DNA from: DTU098 sp964498525
Lineage (GTDB): Bacteria; Bacillota; Desulfotomaculia; Desulfotomaculales; Pelotomaculaceae
DNA length: 64,000 bases
Assembly (NCBI GenBank): GCA_964498525.1
Contig: CAZCGU010000006.1
Coordinates: 119,693 to 183,692, forward strand
Direction: 5' to 3'
A program made the translations under genes and the position numbers. Under the pieces are notes generated by a model that saw nothing but the letters and a program-made list of their open reading frames with translations, did not search any database and had not been told where the DNA came from. How positions within the stretch are numbered: position 1 is the stretch's first letter; each line of letters begins with the position of its first letter. This document shows, in pieces, positions 26,241-34,307 of this stretch.

Positions 26241-26770
26241 ATATCCACCATCCGATCATAAGCTAGTTGAAGAGCATAAGCACAAAGAGTGTGGCCTATA
26301 TCCTTGGGCTGCGGAGCCTCACTTAAATTCTTATTTACCATCTGCTCTGCCAAATAAGGGACATCGGGGCAACCACCTCCCGATACATTAACAATTAACT
26401 TGGTATCCCTATCAACGGTTATTTTCATGTTAGCAGCTCTTACCATAAGATATTTGCCGTATTCTTTTTCATGAAAAAGGCTAACGGGTTCTAATAAAGT
26501 ACTGTTGACAGGGACAACCTGGATCGGTTTTATTTTAACCTCAGAAAGCACTCTTATGATAGACAATTCTTCTATGAGCGGAAATTCTATAACTAGGTCG
26601 CAACCACTCCGTATATTTGGAGGTGGCCCCATCACCTTTATCTCCCAACCTTTAGCTTTTAATACGTTTTCTGCTCTGATGACTTCGGTAGTGTTTTCAA
26701 AGACAAGTATACCTCGAACCTGATTTTTTGCATCAGGTTCGAGGGTCTTTTTACCAAACCTCTTAAACAT
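26234..26770 (-). CDS. DUF3343 domain protein (putative Se/S carrier-like)
   Basis: A 178-residue protein. The N-terminal ~80 residues contain a DUF3343-like module (GILVFENTTEVIRAENVLKA, MGPPPNIRSGCDLVIEF). The C-terminal part has GGGCPDVPYLAEQMV with a conserved Cys and ends in Cys. DUF3343 modules accompany YedF/TusA-like proteins in selenium-metabolism loci; a role in carrying or delivering selenium is inferred from context. Confidence 0.65.
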   Translation of the reverse strand: MFKRFGKKTLEPDAKNQVRGILVFENTTEVIRAENVLKAKGWEIKVMGPPPNIRSGCDLVIEFPLIEELSIIRVLSEVKIKPIQVVPVNSTLLEPVSLFHEKEYGKYLMVRAANMKITVDRDTKLIVNVSGGGCPDVPYLAEQMVNKNLSEAPQPKDIGHTLCAYALQLAYDRMVDIC

Positions 26771-26771
26771 T

Positions 26772-26993
26772 TTATTTTTCCTTCCTTAAGGTAATTCTGT
26801 ACCCATCGTTTTCCGGTTTAATATCTGCTGCCTCCCAACCTTGAGCACTAGCGGCACGGCTTACATTTTCCTTTGCTGTGTCCGTATCTACCAGAATAAT
26901 TAGCTCACCATCGGTTGTTTTTTTTATTGCATTTAAGGTTAATATAACCGGCTGAGGACATGAAAGTCCTTTAGCATCAATAATTTTACTCAT
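26772..26993 (-). CDS. TusA/SirA-like (YedF N-terminal-like) sulfur/selenium carrier
   Basis: A 73-residue TusA-fold protein with the carrier motif GLSCPQPV near residue 10. In this operon it most resembles the N-terminal half of YedF, with the DUF3343 part encoded by the next gene. The predicted role is to carry a persulfide or perselenide on the Cys. Confidence 0.82.
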   Translation of the reverse strand: MSKIIDAKGLSCPQPVILTLNAIKKTTDGELIILVDTDTAKENVSRAASAQGWEAADIKPENDGYRITLRKEK

Positions 26994-26995
26994 AT

Positions 26996-28090
26996 CTAAA
27001 TCCCTCCTGATATATTTTCTTTCATTGTAAATCCGATCAGAAGACAGGATATAAAACCAATAGAGAGTGCAACTATGCCCGCTGTTGTGGCTCCAGCACC
27101 CGAACTAGCTAGTCCAAAATTATGGGCAAAAGCAGCACCAACAATCATTCCTATGACAAATACTGAGGCATCTCCATCCCCTTCTCCTGATAAGAAAAGC
27201 TGACGACCGGGGCAACCACCGGCAAGGGTGAATGCTAATCCTGCAAGAACCATACCGGCAAAGTTCCAGATATGCATGGTGTGCGCTACAGGCTGATTTG
27301 CAAATCCCGGGTTGAACTGATTGAGCACCAAATTCATGATAAAGGCGGCAACCGCCAAACTTATTAACCCAACGAAAAGGTGGGTCTGCTTGAATAGAAT
27401 CAGGTCACGTATGGCTCCCATTGTACAAAAGCGGCTCCTTTGTGCTAAAACGCCTATTACAAGACCTATAACAAGAGAGATAATTAAAGGTGCATGCAGA
27501 GATCCAGGACCTTCTAAACTGTAAAAGATAATGCCACTTTTGCTTTCTCCGGCGATCATTGGATTGAAAAGCATTATGATTAGAAAAACTAACATGATTA
27601 TCGGAAAAATCCAACCTGCTGATGTGTAAGTTTTATGGCTTGATCCTAAATTATAGCCGGATTTAAGAAACATTGTTCCAATCCAGATGCCCGCAGCGAG
27701 ACCGAGCAACCCCAAAATAGCATTAAAGTCGCCACCGGCCAGGCGAAGCAATGCCCGCCAAGGGCAGCCAAGGAAGATAAGAGCCCCAATCATTGCAAAG
27801 AAACCAAGAGTAAATCTGACAACAGGTGCAGACCCAAGCCGTGGCCTGAACTCTTTAAAAATATATGCCGAAACGAAAGATCCCAAAACAAAACCTATGA
27901 TTTCTGGGCGCATATATTGCACCACAGGAGCTCGATGCAAACCAAGTGCTCCTGTAATATCACGCACAAAACAGGCTACGCAAATACCCATATTCGCTGG
28001 ATTCCCCCAAAATTGCAACAACGAAGCTAAAACACCAATTGCAATACCAACTCCGATTATTCCACGTTTAGTTGCTAAAACATTCTTCAT
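26996..28090 (-). CDS. yedE: YedE/YeeE-type putative selenium transporter
   Basis: A 364-residue, strongly hydrophobic membrane protein with about ten helices. It has conserved cysteines in GCPWRALLRLAGGD, RSRFCTMGAIRD and GGCPGRQLFLSGEGDGD, the hallmarks of YeeE/YedE transporters. In selenium loci this family is proposed to import a selenium compound. It is the promoter-proximal gene of the operon, 2 bases before the TusA-like gene. The whole operon is visibly AT-richer than its neighbours. Confidence 0.85.
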   Translation of the reverse strand: MKNVLATKRGIIGVGIAIGVLASLLQFWGNPANMGICVACFVRDITGALGLHRAPVVQYMRPEIIGFVLGSFVSAYIFKEFRPRLGSAPVVRFTLGFFAMIGALIFLGCPWRALLRLAGGDFNAILGLLGLAAGIWIGTMFLKSGYNLGSSHKTYTSAGWIFPIIMLVFLIIMLFNPMIAGESKSGIIFYSLEGPGSLHAPLIISLVIGLVIGVLAQRSRFCTMGAIRDLILFKQTHLFVGLISLAVAAFIMNLVLNQFNPGFANQPVAHTMHIWNFAGMVLAGLAFTLAGGCPGRQLFLSGEGDGDASVFVIGMIVGAAFAHNFGLASSGAGATTAGIVALSIGFISCLLIGFTMKENISGGI

Positions 28091-28144
28091 TTTTTGCGAA
28101 CACCACCTTTTCCATATTTTTGTATGTTGTATAATATAAATACG

Positions 28145-28157
28145 TTTAAATTATACT
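28145..28157 (-). promoter_or_regulatory. Possible -10 element of the selenium operon
   Basis: On the minus strand TATAAT occurs in AGTATAATTTAAACG, about 60 bases before yedE; a TTCCAA lies ~17 bases further upstream as a weak -35. Confidence 0.3.
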
Positions 28158-28259
28158 GCTGTGGCGTTTGAATTGGAAATAGAAATAATTTATGCGTAAA
28201 ACATCTTGTATAAAAATAGTGAATAGTACCCCTGTTAAGGGCTTTTTATATCAAAAGGT

Positions 28260-28485
28260 ATGTAAAAATTTACAAAACTTGAGGGATAGATTAATTGATA
28301 GCAAAAGACACGAATTAGCTTGAAAAGTTCAAAAATGTTCGGAAACGGAGCACATTATTCGTGAATATGATGCTGTCTTAGGTAAGTGTTTGCTCTGTAA
28401 TTATTTATTTAATTCTATTGAAAACATTGCTACTAAACATAATGTGGATAGAAGAAATGCTTTAGAGGATAAATATTGCAATTGA
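28260..28485 (+). pseudogene. Decayed Spo0E-like aspartyl-phosphate phosphatase
   Basis: After an ATG preceded by AAAAGG, a frame shifted by one base reads NLQNLRDRLIDSKRHELA, then TGA (28321-28323), then KVQKCSETEHIIREYDAVLG. This follows the Spo0E-like pattern of a helix, a turn and the S-x-x-D/E-x-I-x-x-Y helix. The frameshift after the ATG and the internal TGA suggest a pseudogene. Given the local selenium genes, a Sec codon was considered, but the frameshift argues against it. Confidence 0.4.
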
Positions 28486-28703
28486 CTCCAGGACAACGAA
28501 GAAGTAAACAATCCAATAACCGCATAGTTTTCAAGATGGGTCTGATCAAAACTGTCCTGTTAATGCAAATTAATGTATGGATAGAAACGGAGCAGAGAAA
28601 GGCAATAACATAAACAAGGGCACCAGTAACGTATGACCTGCCGTTCTTGGGTACAACAGTTGCTTTTATTCCTGAATTATCAGGTGGTAGCCTGAGTAGT
28701 TAC

Positions 28704-28736
28704 CAAAAAATAAAAATCCCCTCCCAAAAGGAAGGG
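28704..28736 (-). terminator. Intrinsic terminator downstream of tRNA-Leu
   Basis: On the minus strand CCCTTCC, TTTT, GGGAGGG, then a T-rich run. Confidence 0.65.
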
Positions 28737-28760
28737 TAATAACGTAAGAGCTTATTATGT

Positions 28761-28793
28761 CCGCCAGGGTACCAACCTGGCGGTTTTGCTTTT
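28761..28793 (+). terminator. Plus-strand intrinsic terminator without an obvious gene
   Basis: CCGCCAGG, seven bases, CCTGGCGG, then TTTTGCTTTT. Confidence 0.65.
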
Positions 28794-28878
28794 AAAAGGC
28801 CTTTCAACACAGTTGCAACATTTTCCTTTATTACAGCTGTTGCAAAATTTATTAAAACCACGGAAACTTTGAATTCAC

Positions 28879-28965
28879 TGGTGCGGCAGAAAGGACTTGA
28901 ACCTTCACACCCGTACGGGCACAAGAACCTGAATCTTGCGCGTCTGCCAATTCCGCCACTGCCGC
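28879..28965 (-). tRNA. tRNA-Leu (anticodon CAG)
   Basis: An 87-base class II tRNA with 7-bp acceptor stem GCGGCAG/CTGCCGC, a long variable arm, anticodon loop TTCAGGT and encoded CCA. Confidence 0.93.
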
Positions 28966-29138
28966 ATATTTAATTGCCGCATTAACCGCATAGATAATAT
29001 AGCATAATTGAAATGGGCTGTCAACAACCTGATCTGCGGTAAAATTGAGCCCTAAACCAAAGTGCTTGCTGCTTTGGAAATAATGTTAAGGCATTGGAAT
29101 GTCAAATCGGGTGAAAATATATGAAAAGGAGAGTTGCT

Positions 29139-29285
29139 ATGAGCAGGAAGGTTAAGGGAACACCAAAGAGCTGCGAAGTCCCCGGCTCAACCAGAACCGG
29201 CTACCGGGATACCTGGGATCTGGGGAAGGCTGCCGGGAATAAGAGAAGGTGGAGGGTAAGGGGGGTAAACAGGCCCAGCACATAA
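29139..29285 (+). CDS. Small basic hypothetical protein (48 aa)
   Basis: ATG 29139 follows AAAAGGAG at good spacing and opens a 48-codon frame, MSRKVKGTPKSC at the start and rich in Gly, Arg and Lys. It is not recognised. A terminator (29385-29415) lies about 100 bases downstream, supporting a short independent transcript. Confidence 0.4.
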   Translation: MSRKVKGTPKSCEVPGSTRTGYRDTWDLGKAAGNKRRWRVRGVNRPST

Positions 29286-29384
29286 AACTGTATACTTTTT
29301 TAATTGAAAAACAATGTCGACAAAAGGCGGCGCCGGCAGGTAAATAAAAACAATTGCCGGTTTGCTGGACAGATCATCCGGACA

Positions 29385-29415
29385 GGTTTGGTATAAGGGC
29401 CAGACCTTTTTTTAT
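29385..29415 (+). terminator. Intrinsic terminator
   Basis: GGTTTGG, loop, CCAGACC, then TTTTTTTATTT. Confidence 0.65.
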
Positions 29416-29615
29416 TTATTGTTTTTGGGATTTCAACTTAAAAACACCCTTATAGGGGTGGACGGACAAAGAATTTACCGGTAAGATAGCTTTGACCCCC
29501 AGGGTGCAGACCGGTTTGAAAAGCAACGCCGGGGGGAGATATTTGAAGAACTTTTCCCGCCTGAGTCAGAGTGGGGCAAGTTTTAAACGCTTTCTTTATG
29601 AAGTGGAGTGTTGGA

Positions 29616-30545
29616 ATGGACAGGACGGAACCCAATCCAGGTGAGCGGCAGGAGGCAGGGAAAGGGGCGGTTGAGGCCGGGAACAGGGATGATCCGGGGT
29701 TCCCCGGCGGGGCGGGGTTGGATCCGGAAGAGCCAGCTTCTTCAGCTTACTCCGATAATGTTTATGATGCCATGGAAGAGGACGACTGGGGTGAGGAGGA
29801 GGAAACAACACGGCGCCGGCCGGTATGGCTCCGTATTGTGGCTTTCCTGACCATTTTAGCTTTTCTTGGCCTGGTGGCGGCTACATCCTGGCCTGCTTCC
29901 AGAGGACAGCTGCTGGAACTTGTTCTAAATTCAGTGAAGCTGCAAAGGGATATCGATGCCAATCTGCTAAAGGCAGTGGTGCAAATAAGTGTTGTTTACC
30001 AGAAGCAAAATACGCCTCTGGCTGCGGAGCAAAAATCCGGCAGCGGCTTTAATATAGACCCCGGGGGTGTTATTGTAACCAACCACCACGTTATTGATGG
30101 GGCCTTGAATATAATGGTGACATTTCCCGATGGAAAAATTTACCCGGCCCGGCGCTATTCCAGCAGGCCGGAATACGATCTGGCCGTGCTCGCCCTGGAG
30201 GCGGAAGGACTTCCGACAGTGCCGCTCAATGCTTCCGGACAGCCCGCCCCGGGGGATCGAATCAAAGTGGTGGGAAATCCCCTTACCCTCAATAATATTG
30301 TGGTAGAGGGAAAGGTGGAGCAGTACTTGCTGGTGGGCAGCAAGCCGGACCGGGTTTTCAGCATTGATGCTCCCATTTACCCCGGCAACAGCGGCAGCCC
30401 TGTGTTTGACAGGAACGATCAGGTCGTTGGGGTCGTGTTCGGCGCCCTGAAGGGTTCGGGAAAAGACGGAGAAAAAACCTCCGGATTGGCCATACCGATT
30501 CGCGAGGTGCTTGATCTGTCAAGGGTTATAACCAGCGGCTCCTGA
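29616..30545 (+). CDS. Membrane-anchored trypsin-like serine protease (HtrA/DegP-like)
   Basis: An S1C-type protease of 309 residues. A disordered acidic N terminus is followed by one transmembrane helix (LRIVAFLTILAFLGLVAATS), then the protease domain outside the cell. The triad is visible as His in TNHHVIDG, Asp in EYDLAVLALE and Ser in PGNSGSPVF. No PDZ domain follows, unlike classical HtrA. ATG 29616 is preferred, with GGAG 9 bases upstream; the frame is open from 29571. Likely role is protein quality control or processing at the envelope. Confidence 0.85.
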   Translation: MDRTEPNPGERQEAGKGAVEAGNRDDPGFPGGAGLDPEEPASSAYSDNVYDAMEEDDWGEEEETTRRRPVWLRIVAFLTILAFLGLVAATSWPASRGQLLELVLNSVKLQRDIDANLLKAVVQISVVYQKQNTPLAAEQKSGSGFNIDPGGVIVTNHHVIDGALNIMVTFPDGKIYPARRYSSRPEYDLAVLALEAEGLPTVPLNASGQPAPGDRIKVVGNPLTLNNIVVEGKVEQYLLVGSKPDRVFSIDAPIYPGNSGSPVFDRNDQVVGVVFGALKGSGKDGEKTSGLAIPIREVLDLSRVITSGS

Positions 30546-30632
30546 TTTCCCTATGGCGTTTGCTGTATTGCGGGCCACACCGGAGATGAATCAGGGGTTT
30601 AGGGGCGGCCAGGCTGCATTTTTAATCTTGCT

Positions 30633-31508
30633 TTACCAGGTGAAACCTTTCCCCATAACTTCTACTGTTTCTGTTACAAAGATAAAGGCTTTCCGGTCGG
30701 TGGACTGAACGATTTCGTTTAGCTTGGCTATTTCGTAATGACTGACCACGCAGTTGATGATCAGTTTGGCATTTCCGGAAAAGGCGCCCTGGCCTTCTAA
30801 ATAGGTCACTCCCCGTCTTAATTCCTGCATTATTCTTTCAGCAATTTCCGGACTTTTGTCTGAGATAATCATGACCGATTTGTGCCGGTTGAACCCTTCA
30901 ATGACTGTGTCCGCCACTTTACCTCCGACCCACATGCTGATGGCTGTATACATGGCTATTTTCAGGTCGAAGAAGTAAAGCGAGGGTACGAGCACCGCCG
31001 CGTTAAAGCAAAACATTGTGGTCCCAATGGATATATTTCTCTTCTTTTTCATGATCATGGAGATAATATCCGAACCCCCGGTGGAAGCGCCGTTCCGGAT
31101 GACTATCCCCAGGCCCAGACCGCTGCCGATACCGGAGAATATACAGGCCAGAAAAAGATCCAGTTCGGGGACCGGTATATAAGGTCTGGATAGGGGAAGC
31201 ACCGCGATTAGCACTATTGTCCCCGCAGCGCTATAGGCCATTAATCTTTTGTCCAGCACTCTGATTCCCCAGAGGAAGATGGGAATGTTTAAAAGGAAAA
31301 TTCCCAGGTAAACCGGGATATCTAATATGTAATTTCCCAGCAGCGCCAGGCCTGAGATTCCTCCCGACAGGAGCCCGTAGGGGATGACGAAGGCGTTGAA
31401 GGAAACAGCAATTAAAGACGCGCCGGCAGCTATGATTAAAAATCTTTTTACCACGTTCAGTAATGCTCTTCGAAACTTCAACAGTTTTAATTTGGTTTTT
31501 CTCTTCAT
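30633..31508 (-). CDS. YitT family membrane protein
   Basis: A 291-residue protein with five to six N-terminal transmembrane segments (YGLLSGGISGLALLGNY, GIGSGLGLGIVIRNGASTGG) and a C-terminal DUF2179 domain (VMIISDKSPEIAERIMQELR, RGVTYLEGQGAFSG). The function is not established. It is convergent with the upstream protease gene. Confidence 0.88.
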   Translation of the reverse strand: MKRKTKLKLLKFRRALLNVVKRFLIIAAGASLIAVSFNAFVIPYGLLSGGISGLALLGNYILDIPVYLGIFLLNIPIFLWGIRVLDKRLMAYSAAGTIVLIAVLPLSRPYIPVPELDLFLACIFSGIGSGLGLGIVIRNGASTGGSDIISMIMKKKRNISIGTTMFCFNAAVLVPSLYFFDLKIAMYTAISMWVGGKVADTVIEGFNRHKSVMIISDKSPEIAERIMQELRRGVTYLEGQGAFSGNAKLIINCVVSHYEIAKLNEIVQSTDRKAFIFVTETVEVMGKGFTW

Positions 31509-31832
31509 TTCTTTCCCTTCATATTCTTACATAAAAACAAATGAGCCCCCGTTAACGAAGGCAGGACGAAACCAGTTAAGGATCAAGGGAACTCTTACCA
31601 GGATTATAGCATTCTAAATCCCGTCAATCAATTAATTTAAAAATATACCGGGGAGTTAAATATTGCCATCGCGCAATTCAGAAGATTTTTATAAAAGCTT
31701 TTAATATTAAAGGAATCCCGCCGGCAAAAAAAGAAAAAGTAACAAACAGGGGTAATTTCTATCATGTCAATTCAACAACCGGCCCTTGGCGGGCGGTTTA
31801 AAAATCCATCAAATGAGGGGGTTTGTTAAATT

Positions 31833-32621
31833 TTGTTTAAGGAGATCCTGCTAAGCAAGGAAGGTCCTGTGGCAACAATTACTTTGAACAATCCGGAACG
31901 CTTTAACGCTCTGGGGCCAACCATTTCCAGTGAACTATTGAATGCCCTGGGGGCGTGCCGTGATGACGGGGAAATCAGGGTGGTAGTCCTCACCGGATCG
32001 GGCAAGGCCTTCTGCTCTGGCGGCGACATAAGTTATTTCGAGCAGTTTGCCGGTTCCGATCCCACCGAGCCGGTCCGGCGGCTCCTGGATCCCCTGCACC
32101 GGATTGTGCTTGAGATACGGCAGATGCCAAAGCCGGTGCTGGCGGTGATCAATGGCGCGGTGGGCGGTGCGGGCATGTCGCTGGCCTTTGCCTGCGATCT
32201 GCGTCTTTGTTCTTCCCGGGCCCGCTTCAAGCAGGCCTATACCAGCCTGGGACTGGCCCCGGATGTTGGTTTCACCCTTTGGGCAGGTTTGCTGGCGGGT
32301 TTCAGCAAGGCCGCCGAAATGGTTTTTCTTGATCCCGTATACAGCGCAGATCAAGCGCACGCCATGGGGTTGGTCCACCGGGTTGTCGAACCGGAGATGC
32401 TGAAAGAGGCTACCATCGCCTGGACGGAACAGCTGGCAGCAGGAGCGACGCGTTCCTTTGCCCTGGCCAAGGCGGACTTGAATCACGCTTTTTTATCCCT
32501 TTTAGAGCATCAGCTGGAGGTTGAGCGCAAGGGCGTTCTCAGCGCCTCAACCACCGTGGATTACCAGGAAGGCCTGAAGGCATTCAGGGCAAAACGAAAA
32601 CCGGTCTTCAAGGGTTATTAG
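31833..32621 (+). CDS. Enoyl-CoA hydratase/isomerase family protein
   Basis: A crotonase-fold protein of 262 residues. The oxyanion-hole segments are SGKAFCSGGDISYF and INGAVGGAGMSLAFACDLR. The catalytic-Glu region reads KQAYTSLGLAPDVGFT and lacks the typical paired Glu residues of hydratase, so isomerase or another CoA-ester activity is possible. TTG 31833 is the start. It stands alone, so its substrate is unknown. Confidence 0.85.
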   Translation: MFKEILLSKEGPVATITLNNPERFNALGPTISSELLNALGACRDDGEIRVVVLTGSGKAFCSGGDISYFEQFAGSDPTEPVRRLLDPLHRIVLEIRQMPKPVLAVINGAVGGAGMSLAFACDLRLCSSRARFKQAYTSLGLAPDVGFTLWAGLLAGFSKAAEMVFLDPVYSADQAHAMGLVHRVVEPEMLKEATIAWTEQLAAGATRSFALAKADLNHAFLSLLEHQLEVERKGVLSASTTVDYQEGLKAFRAKRKPVFKGY

Positions 32622-33061
32622 AACTACGGCCCCGGACAGCTCCGGGGGAATGTTTCACGGACTTGATTAGCGTTCGTTCTGTGCCGTTTGGCAGCCGTGC
32701 GGGCAGCAAACCCCGCGTCCCCTAAAAAAAATGACCTATTACCATTACTAGTAAAAGGTCGATTATAGGGGTAGAAGAAGTTGGGGTTTTAAAGCTTATT
32801 GCTATATTTGGGAAACGGGCAGGTTATCCGCCGTTCCCAAATTTTTATTAACTATACTTTAAGCAAGGCGGGTTCTGGGGTGCAAAGCCCGGGACCAATA
32901 TCCCCTTACTACACTATATAGTATTATGCCGAAAAAATAAAGGGCTATTGAAGTAATTTATAGAAAAGATTATTCACAGGGCAGATAATTTTAAAAGAAA
33001 GAATCTTCTTAAATGTCTTTATTTATTTTGTTTCGAATGTTAGAATAGCAATAACTTAATA
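32622..33061 (+). other. Gene-free stretch with nested inverted repeats
   Basis: CCCCTA...TAGGGG encloses GACCT...AGGTC and TTAC...GTAA between ~32716 and ~32771, suggesting a folded RNA. It is followed by the terminator at 32807-32846. A hairpin CCCCGGA/TCCGGGG directly follows the crotonase gene. No open frame is convincing. Confidence 0.35.
32807..32846 (+). terminator. Intrinsic terminator
   Basis: TTTGGGAA-A-CGG ... CCG-TTCCCAAA followed by a TTTTT tract. Confidence 0.75.
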
Positions 33062-33154
33062 TTGCAATGGGGAGCTGAATTATTCGGCTGAGAAAGAACA
33101 TCATGTTCTGACCCAATGAACCTGATCTGGGTAATGCCAGCGGAGGGATTGTAG
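33062..33154 (+). ncRNA. TPP riboswitch (THI element)
   Basis: The conserved core GGGGAGCT...GGCTGAGAAAG...GACCCAATGAACCTGATC, TGGGTAATGCCAGCGGAGGGA is present in order. It precedes thiD and an intrinsic terminator, so thiamine pyrophosphate is expected to stop transcription of the thi operon. Confidence 0.96.
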
Positions 33155-33176
33155 CGATTTGTATATGTACTTTATC

Positions 33177-33212
33177 AGCGCTTCCCTTAATGGCGAAGCG
33201 CTTTTTATTTTT
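33177..33212 (+). terminator. Terminator of the TPP riboswitch
   Basis: AGCGCTTC, loop, GAAGCGCT, then TTTTATTTTT, placed 22 bases after the aptamer and ahead of thiD. Confidence 0.85.
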
Positions 33213-33237
33213 AAAAAACGGGGGGTAATAGCAGAAA

Positions 33238-34041
33238 ATGAAAGTAGTGTTGACGATTGCCGGTTCTGACTCATGCGGTGGTGCAGGAATACAGGCTGAC
33301 TTGAAAACATTTAGCGCTCTTGGGACTTATGGTATGAGTGTTATAACAGCGGTAACAGCCCAGAACACCAGAGGTGTTCTGGACATCCGGGAGATGGATG
33401 AAGAAATCGTCGAAAATCAGATAAATTGTTTGTTTGCCGATATCAGGATTGATGCCGTTAAAATCGGCATGGTCTCCAATAGCGGGATTATCAGTTTTGT
33501 AGCAGATTGTCTCAAAAAGAATCAGGCTGAAAATATTGTCGTTGACCCGGTCATGGTTTCTAAAAGCGGCCATCACTTGCTCAAACCGGAGGCTAAAGAC
33601 CAGCTGGTGAAGATGCTGTTCCCCCTGGCAACAGTTGTTACGCCCAACATCTGCGAGGCTGGTTTGCTAACGGGTGAGCGGCTTGAAAACCTTGCGGAAA
33701 TGAAAAAAGCCGCTCAAAAAATACAGGGACTGGGCTGTCCCAATGTCATTATCAAAGGCGGTCATCTTACAGGTGATGCGGTTGATGTTCTGTATGACGG
33801 TAGTAATTTCACGTGTTATGAGGGAAGCAGGATAAAGACGAAAAATACCCATGGTACCGGTTGTACCTTTTCATCCGCCATAGCCGCCCACCTGGCCAGG
33901 GGGTGTCCAGTTCCAGAGGCGGTCGGACAGGCCAAGGAATTCATTAACAGAGCCATTGCCCATTCGATTGAACTGGGTCATGGCTGCGGGCCCACCCATC
34001 ACTTTTATAGTTTATATCAAAAGGCGGGTGTTTCTATTTGA
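33238..34041 (+). CDS. thiD: Hydroxymethylpyrimidine (phosphate) kinase
   Basis: Phosphorylates HMP and HMP-P to HMP-PP. A ribokinase fold with VLTIAGSDSCGGAGIQADLK at the N terminus, VDPVMVSKSGHHLL, and the C-terminal anion hole in NTHGTGCTFSSA. The length of 267 residues is normal. It is the first gene after the TPP riboswitch. Confidence 0.96.
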   Translation: MKVVLTIAGSDSCGGAGIQADLKTFSALGTYGMSVITAVTAQNTRGVLDIREMDEEIVENQINCLFADIRIDAVKIGMVSNSGIISFVADCLKKNQAENIVVDPVMVSKSGHHLLKPEAKDQLVKMLFPLATVVTPNICEAGLLTGERLENLAEMKKAAQKIQGLGCPNVIIKGGHLTGDAVDVLYDGSNFTCYEGSRIKTKNTHGTGCTFSSAIAAHLARGCPVPEAVGQAKEFINRAIAHSIELGHGCGPTHHFYSLYQKAGVSI

Positions 34042-34127
34042 ATGAAGCGGGAGAACTTCACTTTTTGTCCCTTCAGCGTGGCGCTGCCGACTACTTTCTG
34101 TTTAAAGGACGACCGGTCCGGGGATAA

Positions 34128-34307
34128 GTTCAAATCCTGGGATCCGGCTGCGGCAGCTCCTGGGGTGGCGTCATATTATTTCTTTGTCGCCGGAACCTTG
34201 TGGCGGGGGCCGCAATGCCGGCCATGGCCGTAGCAATAATTGTCTGCTTAACCTTCCGTTTAATCAAAAATCAGATGAAAATAAGGGTGAATCATTATGC
34301 TCGCTGA
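34128..34307 (+). pseudogene. Possible remnant of a membrane protein C terminus
   Basis: Between thiD and thiM an open frame without a credible start ends in AAMPAMAVAIIVCLTFRLIK, a hydrophobic helix plus basic tail, and stops 11 bases inside thiM. It could be the tail of a lost thiamine-precursor permease; this is weakly supported and no family is recognised. Confidence 0.25.

Larger units (their letters stand above)
28486..28878. other. Intergenic region with two terminators facing each other
   Basis: No convincing gene. It contains the tRNA-Leu terminator on the minus strand and a separate plus-strand terminator (28761-28793) whose transcript is unknown. Confidence 0.4.

Noticed and set aside
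28321..28323. UGA in the Spo0E-like frame as a second selenocysteine codon
   Set aside because: The same gene also has a frameshift after its ATG, and no SECIS-like hairpin is obvious after the UGA.
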